From Ignavibacteriales bacterium (GTDB lineage Bacteria; Bacteroidota; Ignavibacteria; Ignavibacteriales; Melioribacteraceae), in contig JAFGID010000118.1 of the NCBI GenBank assembly GCA_016929735.1, positions 1 through 15,580 of the forward strand: a DNA stretch of 15,580 nt, written 5' to 3'. Under the pieces are notes generated by a model. That model was not told where the DNA came from. It made no database searches and worked only from the letters and a program-made list of their open reading frames with translations. Of this stretch, positions 1-7,075 are shown piece by piece; position 1 is the first letter of the stretch; every line of letters starts with the position of its first letter. Made by a program: the position numbers and the translations under genes.

Positions 1-76
1 ACAGCGAGTGCCCGGCTACGCTTCGCCCAAATTGCTCCTTTCGGTCGTAACTTCGGGTACTCGCGGAACGTTAGGC
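1..76 (+). repeat. attC1 (left end cut by window)
   Basis: The R' box GTTAGGC is at 70-76. The arms CGAGTGCCCG (5-14) and CGGGTACTCG (54-63) pair with one G-T mismatch around a centre containing CCCAAATTG. Only the last two bases of the R'' box (AC) are inside the window. Confidence 0.85.
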
Positions 77-97
77 GAAATTTCACTTTCATAGTGA

Positions 98-103
98 TAT
101 AAT
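98..103 (+). promoter_or_regulatory. Candidate -10 box in cassette 1
   Basis: A perfect TATAAT lies 22 bases after attC1 and about 40 bases before the gene start. No good -35 hexamer sits 16-18 bases upstream, so this is a weak prediction of a cassette-borne promoter. A short inverted repeat (TCACT/AGTGA) lies just upstream, at 82-96. Confidence 0.35.
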
Positions 104-143
104 ATTAATAATACACGAATTATATAAAAAAGGAGAAATGCAA

Positions 144-383
144 ATGCTTGGAGACAACAAATTTCAATGCTATCAGGGATGTCTTGGCTTCCTAGGGTTT
201 TTGGGGATGCAAGGGTTTTCACTACATAATCCCTTGTATCTTTTCGGATTTTGTTTTTCAGCTTTCTTTTTTGCCTTCAAATCTGCACCTGGGAAATGGA
301 GTAATTTAAAATATCTCGGGTTGTTGTCTGTAGCTGGATTTATTGTGTCAATTTTAGGTGTATTAGGAGTAATTCTAGTATAA
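144..383 (+). CDS. Small LG-rich membrane protein (DUF3796-like?)
   Basis: This is a 79-aa hydrophobic protein. The ATG at 144 is chosen over the in-frame ATG at 138 because AGGAG at 131-135 is only 2 bases from 138 but 8 bases from 144. Residues about 12-25 carry a LGFLGFLG pattern, followed by an SLHNP segment, a Phe-rich stretch (about 34-47) and a C-terminal hydrophobic helix ending LGVLGVILV. The LGxLGFLGF plus NP signature recalls DUF3796-type small membrane proteins; that match is from memory and tentative. The gene fills cassette 1. A clearly related but N-terminally truncated copy lies in the cassette starting at 10636. Function unknown. Confidence 0.75.
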   Translation: MLGDNKFQCYQGCLGFLGFLGMQGFSLHNPLYLFGFCFSAFFFAFKSAPGKWSNLKYLGLLSVAGFIVSILGVLGVILV

Positions 384-409
384 GATTAATAACAATAAAT
401 AGAAAAATC

Positions 410-558
410 GCCTAACAAGCAAATATGCGGTTACGGTGCTTTCAGCACCTTCACCCAAATTGAAGCTTGCGAAGAAGCAGAACAAGACAGTCGGTTTTGC
501 TCTTCGGGCAAAACACTCCTTTAGCTGCGCTTCAACTTCGCATATTTGCCGGTTAGTT
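410..558 (+). repeat. attC2 (149 bp, long class)
   Basis: R'' is GCCTAAC (410-416), the exact complement of the cassette-1 start GTTAGGC. R' is GTTAGTT (552-558). The arms GCAAATATGCG (419-429) and CGCATATTTGC (539-549) pair perfectly over 11 bp. The centre holds CCCAAATTGAAGC and an extra hairpin GTTTTGC (494-500)/GCAAAAC (508-514). Confidence 0.92.
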
Positions 559-583
559 GAAATAATAAAACTACTTTCCCGTG

Positions 584-608
584 CTTATAGACCGCTCAGG
601 TCTATAAG
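584..608 (+). other. Perfect 10-bp hairpin in leader of cassette 2
   Basis: CTTATAGACC (584-593) and GGTCTATAAG (599-608) pair perfectly around the loop GCTCA. The hairpin starts 25 nt after attC2 and ends 32 nt before the ATG of the next gene. No T-run follows, so it is not a standard terminator on the + strand. It could be a leader RNA structure. Confidence 0.6.
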
Positions 609-640
609 TAATTGTTGAAAAATGAAAGGAGATTAATATT

Positions 641-1366
641 ATGGAAAAAAGAATCAACGAGAGGAATGACCATTTTGTGATAAGAAGAACGCTTGCATAT
701 TCAGCGATTGCTCTATTATTTTTTGGTATACTTGAAATATCGCTATCATTTCTACCGGGAGGAAGTTCTCAGGAAGGCGCAGTATCAGCCCAGTTTATTC
801 TCGGTCTTTATCAGGATAATCTATTTATGGGTATGCGTTATTTGGGACTAGTAAATATTATTATGGTTTCGGTTAATCTGCTTTTCTACTACTGTATTTG
901 TAAATTACTGAGGGAAAATAGTAAATTTCTAGCAGATTTTGCTTTCATTCTTTTGGTTGTCGGAACGGCAGTATTCTTTGCAAATAACGGTTCTTTTTCC
1001 CTTCTATCCCTCAGCAAATTGTATGATGCAGCAGATCATGAACTAAAAATGCAACTTGAAGGAGCTGTAAGGGCTATAACCGCAGCGGGAGAATCACATA
1101 CACCAGGAACATTGCCGGGAATGATTTATATTTATTTATCGGCTATCATTTTTGCAATCGCCCTAATCAGACAGCGATATTTTCCCGTATATTTTGGATT
1201 GATACTGTTATTTATGAATCTTTTACTATTGTGTTATGATGTTTTTCACTCATTCTATCCATCCTTAGCCGAAATCAGTAACTTTCTCATCTCTTTAGCC
1301 GGTCTCTTAAGCATACTTTTTTATGTTATGGTTGCTTTTAGAATACTCCGTACAGAAAGAGAATGA
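641..1366 (+). CDS. Six-TM integral membrane protein (DUF4386-like?)
   Basis: This is a 241-aa protein with AAGGAG (626-631) 9 bases before the ATG. Six hydrophobic segments are visible at about residues 17-38, 67-90, 97-114, 160-177, 182-202 and 212-234. A short charged N-terminus precedes the first, and a soluble stretch with an AAGESHTPG motif lies between TM3 and TM4. There is no recognisable catalytic motif. The overall plan resembles DUF4386-type membrane proteins, but I cannot confirm this by reading. It is the only gene of cassette 2, framed by attC2 and attC3 whose boundary 7-mers match exactly, so it is an intact mobile unit. Function unknown. Confidence 0.8.
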   Translation: MEKRINERNDHFVIRRTLAYSAIALLFFGILEISLSFLPGGSSQEGAVSAQFILGLYQDNLFMGMRYLGLVNIIMVSVNLLFYYCICKLLRENSKFLADFAFILLVVGTAVFFANNGSFSLLSLSKLYDAADHELKMQLEGAVRAITAAGESHTPGTLPGMIYIYLSAIIFAIALIRQRYFPVYFGLILLFMNLLLLCYDVFHSFYPSLAEISNFLISLAGLLSILFYVMVAFRILRTERE

Positions 1367-1392
1367 AAATTGCATTGATTCGGTAAGATCTA

Positions 1393-1418
1393 ACTATTGT
1401 ACATCCTTATACAATGGT
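1393..1418 (+). other. ATCC-loop hairpin before attC3
   Basis: ACTATTGTA (1393-1401) pairs with TACAATGGT (1410-1418), including one G-T pair, around the loop CATCCTTA. It ends 32 nt before the R'' box of attC3. It belongs to the set of hairpins placed about 30 nt from attC sites described in the findings. Confidence 0.5.
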
Positions 1419-1450
1419 TATTTGAAATTTGGGGTAAGTTTTATTACTTC

Positions 1451-1542
1451 AACTAACAGGGCGTATATGCTGCGGGCTATCGCCCTTGGCCTTCGGCACA
1501 TTCGGCATTCGCAGAACGTCGTATATCCGCGGAACGTTATAG
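1451..1542 (+). repeat. attC3 (92 bp)
   Basis: R'' is AACTAAC (1451-1457), the exact complement of the cassette-2 start GTTAGTT. R' is GTTATAG (1536-1542). The arms carry GCGTATATGC on the left and CGTATATCCGC on the right, pairing with one mismatch. The centre is of the CACATTCGGC type, shared with attC11. Confidence 0.88.
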
Positions 1543-1577
1543 GAAATAATCGGCAAAATACAAATGGAACATTTGTA

Positions 1578-2639
1578 ATGAAATATAAGCAATTATTAAT
1601 TCTGGTATTGCTCATTAGTTTGAATGCATGCACGAGTATACACAGAATACAGACGCCATCACCTCCTTTTAATTATGATGTCGCTGAAGTCACCGTAGAA
1701 AACTGCACTGACAATATAATGCTAAATGGAATTCTAACAACGCCTTTAGATACAAAAGATTTTCCAGTTGTAATTCTCGTGAGCGGTTCAGGGCCTCACA
1801 ATTATGATGAAGAGTGGTCTGGTCATAAACCTTTCTGGGTAATAGCTGATTATCTTACAAAAAGAGGGATTGGTGTTTTACGAATGAATGACAGGGATTT
1901 TGATAAAGATCCCATTGATTTTTATCAGAACACTACAGCAGACTTTACTAAAGATGTATTATCAGCGGTAAAATTTCTTCAAAATTTTGAAAAAACAAAA
2001 AACTCTTCTATCGGATTGTTAGGTCACAGTGAAGGCGGAATTGTTTGTTCTATGGTTGCTGCTGAGAATCCTGATATTTCTTTTCTGATACTATTAGGAA
2101 CACCCGGAGTTACTATGGATAAGTTTAACATATCAGCAGCAGAATTATCATATCAAATAGCTGGAACACCTGAGGATGTTATGCAGAATTTACTTAAATT
2201 TAATCAGGAATATTTCGAAATCGTTAACAACTACAAAACGGATACAGAAGCAAAAAAACAAGTAGAAGCTCTCTATGATACTTACTTTAAAAATACAGAC
2301 ATGTATGATAAATCCGACAGATATAACCTTATATCTAGAGTCGCGTTACCATGGTATAGATATATGTACCAGAACGACCCGGCTGTATATTTTAATAGAA
2401 TTAACATACCAGTTCTAGCCATAATAGGTGAATTCGATTCTCAGGTGACACCTGAAATGAATTTACAAGTAGCAGCACGCTTCTTTAACGGAAAGAATGA
2501 ATTAAACAAAATTATGGAAATGAAAAATTTAAATCATATGCTCCAACCGACGGATAGATACAAAGATTATTCATTGATTAATGAAACGGTTTCAACGGAA
2601 TTACTAAATGAGATTTTTATATGGATGCAAACTTTATAA
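1578..2639 (+). CDS. Lipoprotein alpha/beta-hydrolase
   Basis: This is a 353-aa protein with a signal sequence ending LLISLNAC (lipidated Cys18 predicted), so it is probably anchored on the outside of the cytoplasmic membrane. The fold signature is an oxyanion-type VSGSGPHN segment (68-75), the nucleophile elbow GHSEGG with Ser151, the acid in IGEFD (Asp287) and the histidine in NLNHML (His320). This is the order and spacing of a serine alpha/beta-hydrolase of the peptidase S9/dienelactone-hydrolase type (COG1073-like); the substrate is unknown. The ATG at 1578 is chosen because the signal sequence starts there. The open frame runs back to 1323, but that stretch reads through attC3 and is not coding. 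No strong Shine-Dalgarno is visible. It is the sole gene of an intact cassette 3. Confidence 0.85.
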   Translation: MKYKQLLILVLLISLNACTSIHRIQTPSPPFNYDVAEVTVENCTDNIMLNGILTTPLDTKDFPVVILVSGSGPHNYDEEWSGHKPFWVIADYLTKRGIGVLRMNDRDFDKDPIDFYQNTTADFTKDVLSAVKFLQNFEKTKNSSIGLLGHSEGGIVCSMVAAENPDISFLILLGTPGVTMDKFNISAAELSYQIAGTPEDVMQNLLKFNQEYFEIVNNYKTDTEAKKQVEALYDTYFKNTDMYDKSDRYNLISRVALPWYRYMYQNDPAVYFNRINIPVLAIIGEFDSQVTPEMNLQVAARFFNGKNELNKIMEMKNLNHMLQPTDRYKDYSLINETVSTELLNEIFIWMQTL

Positions 2640-2669
2640 TAACATGTAAAACGAAATGTCGATTACTTC

Positions 2670-2752
2670 CTATAACAGCGAATAGGCTGTTCCACTTCGC
2701 TCCAAGTGGCTCCCGTTGATCGCCAACTTCGGCTAAACTTGAGACGTTAAAT
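2670..2752 (+). repeat. attC4 (83 bp, poorly paired arms)
   Basis: R'' is CTATAAC (2670-2676), the exact complement of the cassette-3 start GTTATAG. R' is GTTAAAT (2746-2752). The left arm (GCGAATAGGC) does not pair well with the right arm (CGGCTAAACTTGAGAC). The right arm closely resembles that of attC13. No ATTTAAC box closing the cassette that opens here is found downstream. Confidence 0.8.
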
Positions 2753-2770
2753 GCAATTTCTGTCTTGATT

Positions 2771-2808
2771 GGGCTTTTTTAAGGAAGAGCCCGCCATACA
2801 TGGCGGGC
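2771..2808 (+). other. Two overlapping hairpins after attC4
   Basis: GCCCGCC (2789-2795) and GGCGGGC (2802-2808) form a perfect 7-bp stem around ATACAT, starting 36 nt after attC4. An alternative weaker stem pairs GGGCT (2771-2775) with AGCCC (2788-2792). It would compete with the first for bases 2789-2792. No T-run follows. Confidence 0.5.
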
Positions 2809-2887
2809 ATGGAGAAAGAGTGAATAGTATTTTATGTAAAAATGCTGATCGGAATATGTTATGTTTAAGAAAAAATTGAATATATGA

Positions 2888-3268
2888 TTGTTTATTAATA
2901 AAATTATTGTAGAAAATTATGATGCAAATCGATCTCAGGAGACATATAATCCTATTATAATATCATCGTTTGGGGGTTATTTTCCTAATTATCCAGCTGA
3001 TGTATTAGAAAATATGAATACTGAATTAGCAAAAATAGCAATTATTCAAAAAATAAGATTTATAAATTTGAAATTCAAAAATATTCTAATAATATGGGAA
3101 GAAATAAATGAAGGTAAAAACGATATTATAAAAGCTTCTAAATATAATGTTTTAGACGGACCTAATTATGATGAATTAGTGTTCAAACCAACAATAATGC
3201 ATACATATATATTTGAAGTAGAAAACTTAATATTTATTATACGACTGTATTTTGAAGCTGAAAAGTAA
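2888..3268 (+). CDS. Unknown AT-rich protein, doubtful start
   Basis: This is a 126-aa frame that opens with TTG at 2888. It is preceded immediately by an in-frame TGA (2885-2887). An in-frame ATG at 2861 would give MFKKKLNI, then the stop, then the rest, so either TTG is the start or the gene carries a nonsense codon. There is no Shine-Dalgarno before either candidate. The residues are rich in Ile, Asn, Lys and Tyr, with no signal peptide or known motif. The body of the frame looks like real coding sequence and it ends just before a strong terminator. The base composition is more AT-rich than the neighbours, which suggests separate acquisition. It may belong to a cassette opened by attC4 whose own attC has been lost. 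Function not recognised. Confidence 0.5.
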   Translation: MFINKIIVENYDANRSQETYNPIIISSFGGYFPNYPADVLENMNTELAKIAIIQKIRFINLKFKNILIIWEEINEGKNDIIKASKYNVLDGPNYDELVFKPTIMHTYIFEVENLIFIIRLYFEAEK

Positions 3269-3290
3269 TCTAGGTTATGGTACAATTTAT

Positions 3291-3344
3291 AGGGTGGGGG
3301 TCAATCAGGGTGCCTGCCTGAAAACAGACACCCCACACCTTTTT
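3291..3344 (+). terminator. Strong intrinsic terminator (+ strand)
   Basis: A long GC-rich stem forms between AGGGTGGGGGTC (3291-3302) and GACACCCCACACCT (about 3327-3340), with two single-base bulges, followed by T5 (3340-3344). A nested hairpin, GGGTGCCTG/CAGACACCC, lies inside. It would end + strand transcripts from the array before they enter the convergent minus-strand block. The end of the minus-strand hydrolase gene sits on the T-run. Confidence 0.75.
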
Positions 3345-4569
3345 ACTCGTAGGCAAAGCGATCAATAATATCGAAAAAAGGAGCTCTTTTTTCATCGGCT
3401 TTCTCATTTCCAGTCATATTGGTCAGCATAACAATTACTGTATCCTTATCTGGAAAATAATAGGCATCCGATCCATATCCAAAAACATATCCTTGATGAG
3501 AATAATATTGAGCTTGTCCTTCGCGGGCTTCATAAAACATACCCAAGGTATATCCTGAAGTTATAGTTTGTCCCTCTTCCTGCCAGCTGTTATAGGGATA
3601 TTGGGTTATCATTTTATTTAGCTGCTCAGAGCTGAAGAGTTCAAGGTTAAATAGAGCACGGAAAAACTTGGCAATATCGTATGTATTCGAAATGATTCCA
3701 CCGTCTCCGGTTCCTCTGATACCCATATTATCACGGTAGGTATCATAAAAATGGGAATCCCCATAATAGGCATCGTATCCCCTGGCCAGACCTTGAACAA
3801 AGCCTTCACGTTCAACGCAGGTATGATCCAATTCTAAAGGAATAAAAATTCGCTCTTTCAGAAGCTGGGCATAACTTTTACCGGTTATTCTTTCTGCAAT
3901 TATTGCGAGAAGTACATAATTGGTATTGGAATAAAGCCAATCATCGCCGGGAGCAAAAGGCGCAGGGTATCCATAAACAAACTCAATAAGCTCTTCCTTA
4001 CTTTTATTGAAATCTGAAAAGTGGTTAAAATATTCCAAATTATAATTCATAGCGGCAATATTGTAACCAAAGAAATTGGGAATACCACTTTTATGATTCA
4101 ACAGCTGTTTAATCGTTGCCTTATCTAAATTAGACACCCTTCTGACCATTTCATCGGCCAAATACTTCTCTGCCTTTTCATCAATACGCAATAAACCATC
4201 TTCTTCAAGATCGAGAATCAAAGCCGCCGTAAATACTTTGGTTACACTGCCAATTTTAAACATCTGATTCTTCCGCATATCTATCTTGCTGGGAATATCA
4301 ACCCGGCCTCCGCCCCCAGCCCAGAAACCATCAGGACCATCGATAAGGAAAGTGAACCCGGGCCATCCCCCTTCTGTTGCCTCAGCCATAAGTTGTTGAT
4401 ATTCAAGATCAGAGGCATTACTGACGGAATTAACAGGGTAATCATCTTCTACGAAATAATCCATCTCATTAAATTGAGGTGTGGAATGCATACAGGAGCA
4501 CATGGAGAGTAAAAATATTAAGGGAAATATTTTTCCAGGATTAACTGTTTTGTTGTTTTTAAAGGTCAT
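3343..4569 (-). CDS. Serine hydrolase, beta-lactamase/PBP (class C-like) family
   Basis: This is a 408-aa exported protein. The start at 4569 is preferred over 4584 because GAGGAG lies 7 bases upstream of it. Residues 14-26 form a short hydrophobic signal ending MCSC, a relaxed spirochaete-type lipobox with Cys26 as the likely lipid site. The three active-site motifs of the family are present in order: SVTK (Ser108, Lys111), YSN (213-215) and HQG (358-360, in place of KTG). This matches COG1680 enzymes (D-Ala-D-Ala carboxypeptidase, esterase and beta-lactamase relatives); the true substrate cannot be told. The ATG lies inside the end of the upstream gene (11-base overlap), so the two are translationally coupled. 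No attC lies between the three minus-strand genes. Confidence 0.88.
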   Translation of the reverse strand: MTFKNNKTVNPGKIFPLIFLLSMCSCMHSTPQFNEMDYFVEDDYPVNSVSNASDLEYQQLMAEATEGGWPGFTFLIDGPDGFWAGGGGRVDIPSKIDMRKNQMFKIGSVTKVFTAALILDLEEDGLLRIDEKAEKYLADEMVRRVSNLDKATIKQLLNHKSGIPNFFGYNIAAMNYNLEYFNHFSDFNKSKEELIEFVYGYPAPFAPGDDWLYSNTNYVLLAIIAERITGKSYAQLLKERIFIPLELDHTCVEREGFVQGLARGYDAYYGDSHFYDTYRDNMGIRGTGDGGIISNTYDIAKFFRALFNLELFSSEQLNKMITQYPYNSWQEEGQTITSGYTLGMFYEAREGQAQYYSHQGYVFGYGSDAYYFPDKDTVIVMLTNMTGNEKADEKRAPFFDIIDRFAYE

Positions 4570-5191
4570 TAGATTTCTCCTCAAACCGGTACTGTATCCC
4601 CACGCCCAGGTTCGTAGCAGGAACTACATTGAGAATCCCAAAACCTGCAGCGGGAGCATAAAGGATTTCCATATCGGCCTGTGTATAAAGGCGAATGGGG
4701 ATATCTGTTTTGTTTTCTAAATTCCAACCCGGTCTTAGACCAAATTTTAACCCTATATGAGGTCGCCCCCAGTCCCGGACCTGGCTGATATCGTTGTCAG
4801 TAGCCTTATGTACCGGTATTTTGCTAAGGACATGTGTGTAGTAAAGCCCTGCGATTCCATCGATATAAAAATCTCCTGAACTTTCCCAACGGGGAATATA
4901 ATCAAAGCCGATAGAAATACGGACACCATAGCTGGTTTTTCCAGGGGGATTGATCACCGAGGTGGTTAAACCATAATTATTGGAAAAGGAATCACCTTGT
5001 TTTCCCGGATATTCGAGAGAAGAAATGATTCCCGGGCCCAAAGCATCACCAATAGGATCGCTTAAAAAGGGGATTCCCATTTTATGATGTACCAAAGCGA
5101 TGCCTATTGCCCTTGGCTTTTGATCGGACCAGACTGAAATCAGACACATGAAGTAAAAGATTATAATCAAACCTATAAATCGGATCTGCAT
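4559..5191 (-). CDS. Secreted protein, possible outer-membrane protein
   Basis: This is a 210-aa protein with a clear Sec signal (charged MQIR, a hydrophobic core to about residue 20, then SVWSDQ). GGAGG lies 5 bases before the ATG. The mature part is rich in Gly and aromatic residues in alternating patterns and approaches its end with GVGIQYRF, which suggests beta-strands and perhaps a small outer-membrane barrel. No named family is recognised. It overlaps the serine hydrolase downstream by 11 bases and is surely cotranscribed with it, so the pair probably work together in the envelope. The LuxR-type gene 126 bases upstream is a candidate regulator. Confidence 0.7.
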   Translation of the reverse strand: MQIRFIGLIIIFYFMCLISVWSDQKPRAIGIALVHHKMGIPFLSDPIGDALGPGIISSLEYPGKQGDSFSNNYGLTTSVINPPGKTSYGVRISIGFDYIPRWESSGDFYIDGIAGLYYTHVLSKIPVHKATDNDISQVRDWGRPHIGLKFGLRPGWNLENKTDIPIRLYTQADMEILYAPAAGFGILNVVPATNLGVGIQYRFEEKSNDL

Positions 5192-5317
5192 ACTATCCTC
5201 CAGATATTAGATATCCAGAAAGATAGCCCCGTCCAATATAAAGAGACCATAACCCTATCACTGTATTTTATATAAAAGCAGACTCACCCTTTAGGAGTAT
5301 TACTCCCATTCTACTTA

Positions 5318-6196
5318 TTATTTCCTGTAATAGAGTGAGTATAATTCATTGAGAGAATTGATCTCTAATTTTTTATATATATTACTGATATGAGTCTTCA
5401 CCGTATTTATGGAGATAAACAATTTATCTGCTATGATTTTTTTACTCAATCCATCAAGAAGAAGCCCGATTAATTCATTTTCCCGATCCGAAGTATTGTA
5501 TTCTTTGGATAAGTATTTGAGGAAAATCTCCTTCCCGTTTTTTCTATTCTCTTTATACATTCTCAAAGGAATAAAAAGATATAAAAACTGAAATAACAAC
5601 ATTCCATAGGGATAAAGAGAAAAAGGCAGAAAATAGTAGGAAACAAAAACATCATTAAGGATAGAGATGAAAAGGAAAATAACAGGAAGCAGGAGCAACA
5701 GTTTTTCTCTTGATTTTCCTTTTATTATTGCTATAACAATACCGGTCCCAAGAGACACCAGTGTATACAGAAGGGGAACCGATGTAGCGTAGAGTTCAAA
5801 AGACTCCGATTCCCGTAGAAAGAAATAAGAACCCAAGAGAGGTAAGGCTGAAATAAGAGCAAATATAAATGAAATCCGCTGTTTGACCGGGTTTTGGAAA
5901 ATCCCTAACAGGTAATGGAGCAACCAGGGGATACGCCAACCACAATAAATGATAGTTAAGATGGCGAAACACCAGATTTCTGTAGTTTGCCAAAACGCAT
6001 TATGATAGTCCTGAGAGAACTTGATGTAGTTTAATACCAGTAAAATTAACAGATAAGCAGCATAAATACTGTTTAGAATGAAAAAATCTCTAAATACTTT
6101 TCTATCCATCTTTTGTTTCTGAGCGATACTCAATCCTATAACAAGAAGAGAAAAAGAAAAGGTAAAGAAGATTACAAGATAATCATAACTGAACAT
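5318..6196 (-). CDS. Membrane-bound LuxR-family transcriptional regulator
   Basis: This is a 292-aa protein. The N-terminal 210 residues hold about seven hydrophobic segments (roughly 5-24, 38-58, 73-86, 108-126, 139-158, 167-188 and 193-211). The C-terminal 60 residues (about 233-288) are a GerE/LuxR helix-turn-helix: SDRENELIGLLLDGLSKK, then IADKL and ISINTVKTHISNIYKKLEI. Known relatives carry a 7TM sensor fused directly to the DNA-binding domain, so it probably senses an envelope or lipophilic signal. It is divergent in position but codirectional with the secreted-protein pair downstream, which it may control. There is no Shine-Dalgarno; the promoter lies only about 10 bases upstream, so the message may be almost leaderless. 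Confidence 0.85.
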   Translation of the reverse strand: MFSYDYLVIFFTFSFSLLVIGLSIAQKQKMDRKVFRDFFILNSIYAAYLLILLVLNYIKFSQDYHNAFWQTTEIWCFAILTIIYCGWRIPWLLHYLLGIFQNPVKQRISFIFALISALPLLGSYFFLRESESFELYATSVPLLYTLVSLGTGIVIAIIKGKSREKLLLLLPVIFLFISILNDVFVSYYFLPFSLYPYGMLLFQFLYLFIPLRMYKENRKNGKEIFLKYLSKEYNTSDRENELIGLLLDGLSKKIIADKLFISINTVKTHISNIYKKLEINSLNELYSLYYRK

Positions 6197-6206
6197 ATTT
6201 AATTAT

Positions 6207-6234
6207 AATATATCAAAGGCACAAGGGGATTCAA
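6207..6234 (-). promoter_or_regulatory. Promoter of the LuxR-type gene
   Basis: On the minus strand TTGAAT (6234-6229) is followed after 16 bases by TATATT (6212-6207). The -10 box ends 10 bases before the ATG at 6196, so transcription would begin at or close to the start codon. Confidence 0.5.
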
Positions 6235-6280
6235 GTGAAAATAGCAGAACAATAAAAGGAATGAAAGTGATCCTTTTTCT

Positions 6281-6483
6281 TCATTCTTTTGTCGATTTTT
6301 CAGGGTTAGACCAGTCTGCATCTCCATATAATTCCTTGGCACAGCCTTCATATAATCCATGGCAGAATTTCATATGGGAGCATTTTTTAAAATAAATTTA
6401 ATTTTTTTCCAATAACCAGCATCATCCCGGATCTTTTTACTGTACGTCGCCAAATGATTCGGACAATATAGATTATAGAAGAA
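6281..6483 (-). pseudogene. Relic of a PAS/response-regulator C-terminal tail, frameshifted
   Basis: Two minus-strand frames together give a recognisable sequence. Upstream frame: YCPNHLATYSKKIRDDAGYW then KKIKFILKNAP. Downstream frame: MKFCHGLYEGCAKELYGD then ADWSNPEKSTKE and a stop at 6281-6283. This matches the well-known short tail (xICxxCKKIRDDxGYW, then SHGICPxCxKKLY) found after PAS or receiver domains in many bacterial signalling proteins. One base is missing between NAP and MKF near 6374. An in-frame TGA (6484-6486) closes the upstream side, and the receiver or PAS part is absent. It is a decayed gene end, adjacent to and upstream of the LuxR-type gene. The rest of 6197-6628 shows no gene. 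Confidence 0.65.
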
Positions 6484-6570
6484 TCAGTACTTCAGCCCAG
6501 TCGTAGAACAGTTATTGTCCTGATTATAGTGGGAGAAAAAGAAGTAAAGATTAAGAAATTCGTTGTACTG

Positions 6571-6592
6571 TCAAATACATCCATATATTTGA
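6571..6592 (+). other. ATCC-loop hairpin before attC5
   Basis: TCAAATA (6571-6577) and TATTTGA (6586-6592) pair around CATCCATA. It ends 36 nt before the R'' box of attC5. It is a member of the attC-spaced hairpin set. Confidence 0.5.
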
Positions 6593-6628
6593 AGAATTTA
6601 TTCTATAAACAACCAGGAAAGAAACGGC

Positions 6629-6776
6629 ATCTAACACAGGTTAAGCGGTTCCGACCATTCGGCCTTCGCCCAAATTGAAGCTTGCGAAGAAGTAAAGCAA
6701 GACAGTCGGTTTTGCTCATTGGCAAAACACTCCTTTGGCTGCACTTCAACTTTACATATTTGCCGGACGTTATGTT
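6629..6776 (+). repeat. attC5 (148 bp, long class, mismatched arms)
   Basis: R'' is ATCTAAC (6629-6635) and R' is GTTATGT (6770-6776). The middle and right arm are nearly the same as attC2, including CCCAAATTGAAGC, the hairpin GTTTTGC (6709-6715)/GCAAAAC (6722-6728) and a right arm with ACATATTTGCC. The left arm (GGTTAAGCGG) does not pair with that right arm. R'' does not match the cassette opened by attC4 (GTTAAAT), so material has been exchanged here. Confidence 0.82.
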
Positions 6777-6807
6777 CAATGCCCGGCTTAAGAGCTTTGT
6801 ACTCTTC

Positions 6808-6821
6808 GGCCATCCGTGGCC
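6808..6821 (+). other. CATCCGTG-core hairpin after attC5
   Basis: GGCCA and TGGCC pair around TCCG, starting 31 nt after attC5. It shares the CATCCRTG core with hairpins at 8776, 10971, 11731 and 14538. Confidence 0.5.
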
Positions 6822-6840
6822 TCGAAAAAAAGAAACACGA

Positions 6841-6987
6841 TCAGGGGTAATTTAAAAATTCTATTAACCGAATAAGATAAAATCCATTATTGTGAAATGA
6901 TAATAATTCCAACATGTTTTTTGCATTATCTGATAAAGACCCACATTCTGTATATTCTTGAATTGCTATTTTTAGGAAATTAATCAC
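6841..6987 (-). CDS. Possible 48-aa minus-strand miniprotein
   Basis: On the minus strand a GTG at 6987 opens 48 codons, beginning MINFLKIAIQEYTECGSL and ending LIRLIEFLNYP. AGGGGGTGAT, close to an ideal Shine-Dalgarno, lies about 8 bases upstream. The composition looks protein-like (amphipathic helices, LLS and NNGF turns), with no known motif. It sits alone in the roughly 370 bases between attC5 and the AbrB-FliG operon, opposite to the array direction. The remainder, 6988-7075, shows nothing else recognisable. Confidence 0.4.
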   Translation of the reverse strand: MINFLKIAIQEYTECGSLSDNAKNMLELLSFHNNGFYLIRLIEFLNYP

Positions 6988-7075
6988 TGAGTTTATCACC
7001 CCCTATGTATGCTCTCGAATGAATGCAGCGGAAAGTTCCTGAATATCAGCCAATAGGTCGGGTATTTTAATAAAT

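Noticed and set aside
436..618. A 60-codon open frame across attC2.
   Set aside because: It lies almost wholly in the attC hairpin; the reading frame is a by-product of that repeat. Similar frames over attC5, attC9 and attC10 were dropped for the same reason.
1323..1577. The hydrolase frame is open back to 1323, suggesting a longer protein.
   Set aside because: This stretch overlaps the end of the previous gene and reads through attC3; the lipoprotein signal starts at 1578.
5294..5306. GGAGTATTACTCC after the LuxR-type gene as a terminator.
   Set aside because: The stem is only 5-6 bp and no U-run follows on the minus strand.
6353..6362. AATCCATGG strings at about 6355, 10676 and 14746 as further members of the hairpin family.
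   Set aside because: They lack the CA before TCC and have no flanking inverted repeats; they are chance 8-mers in or near coding sequence.
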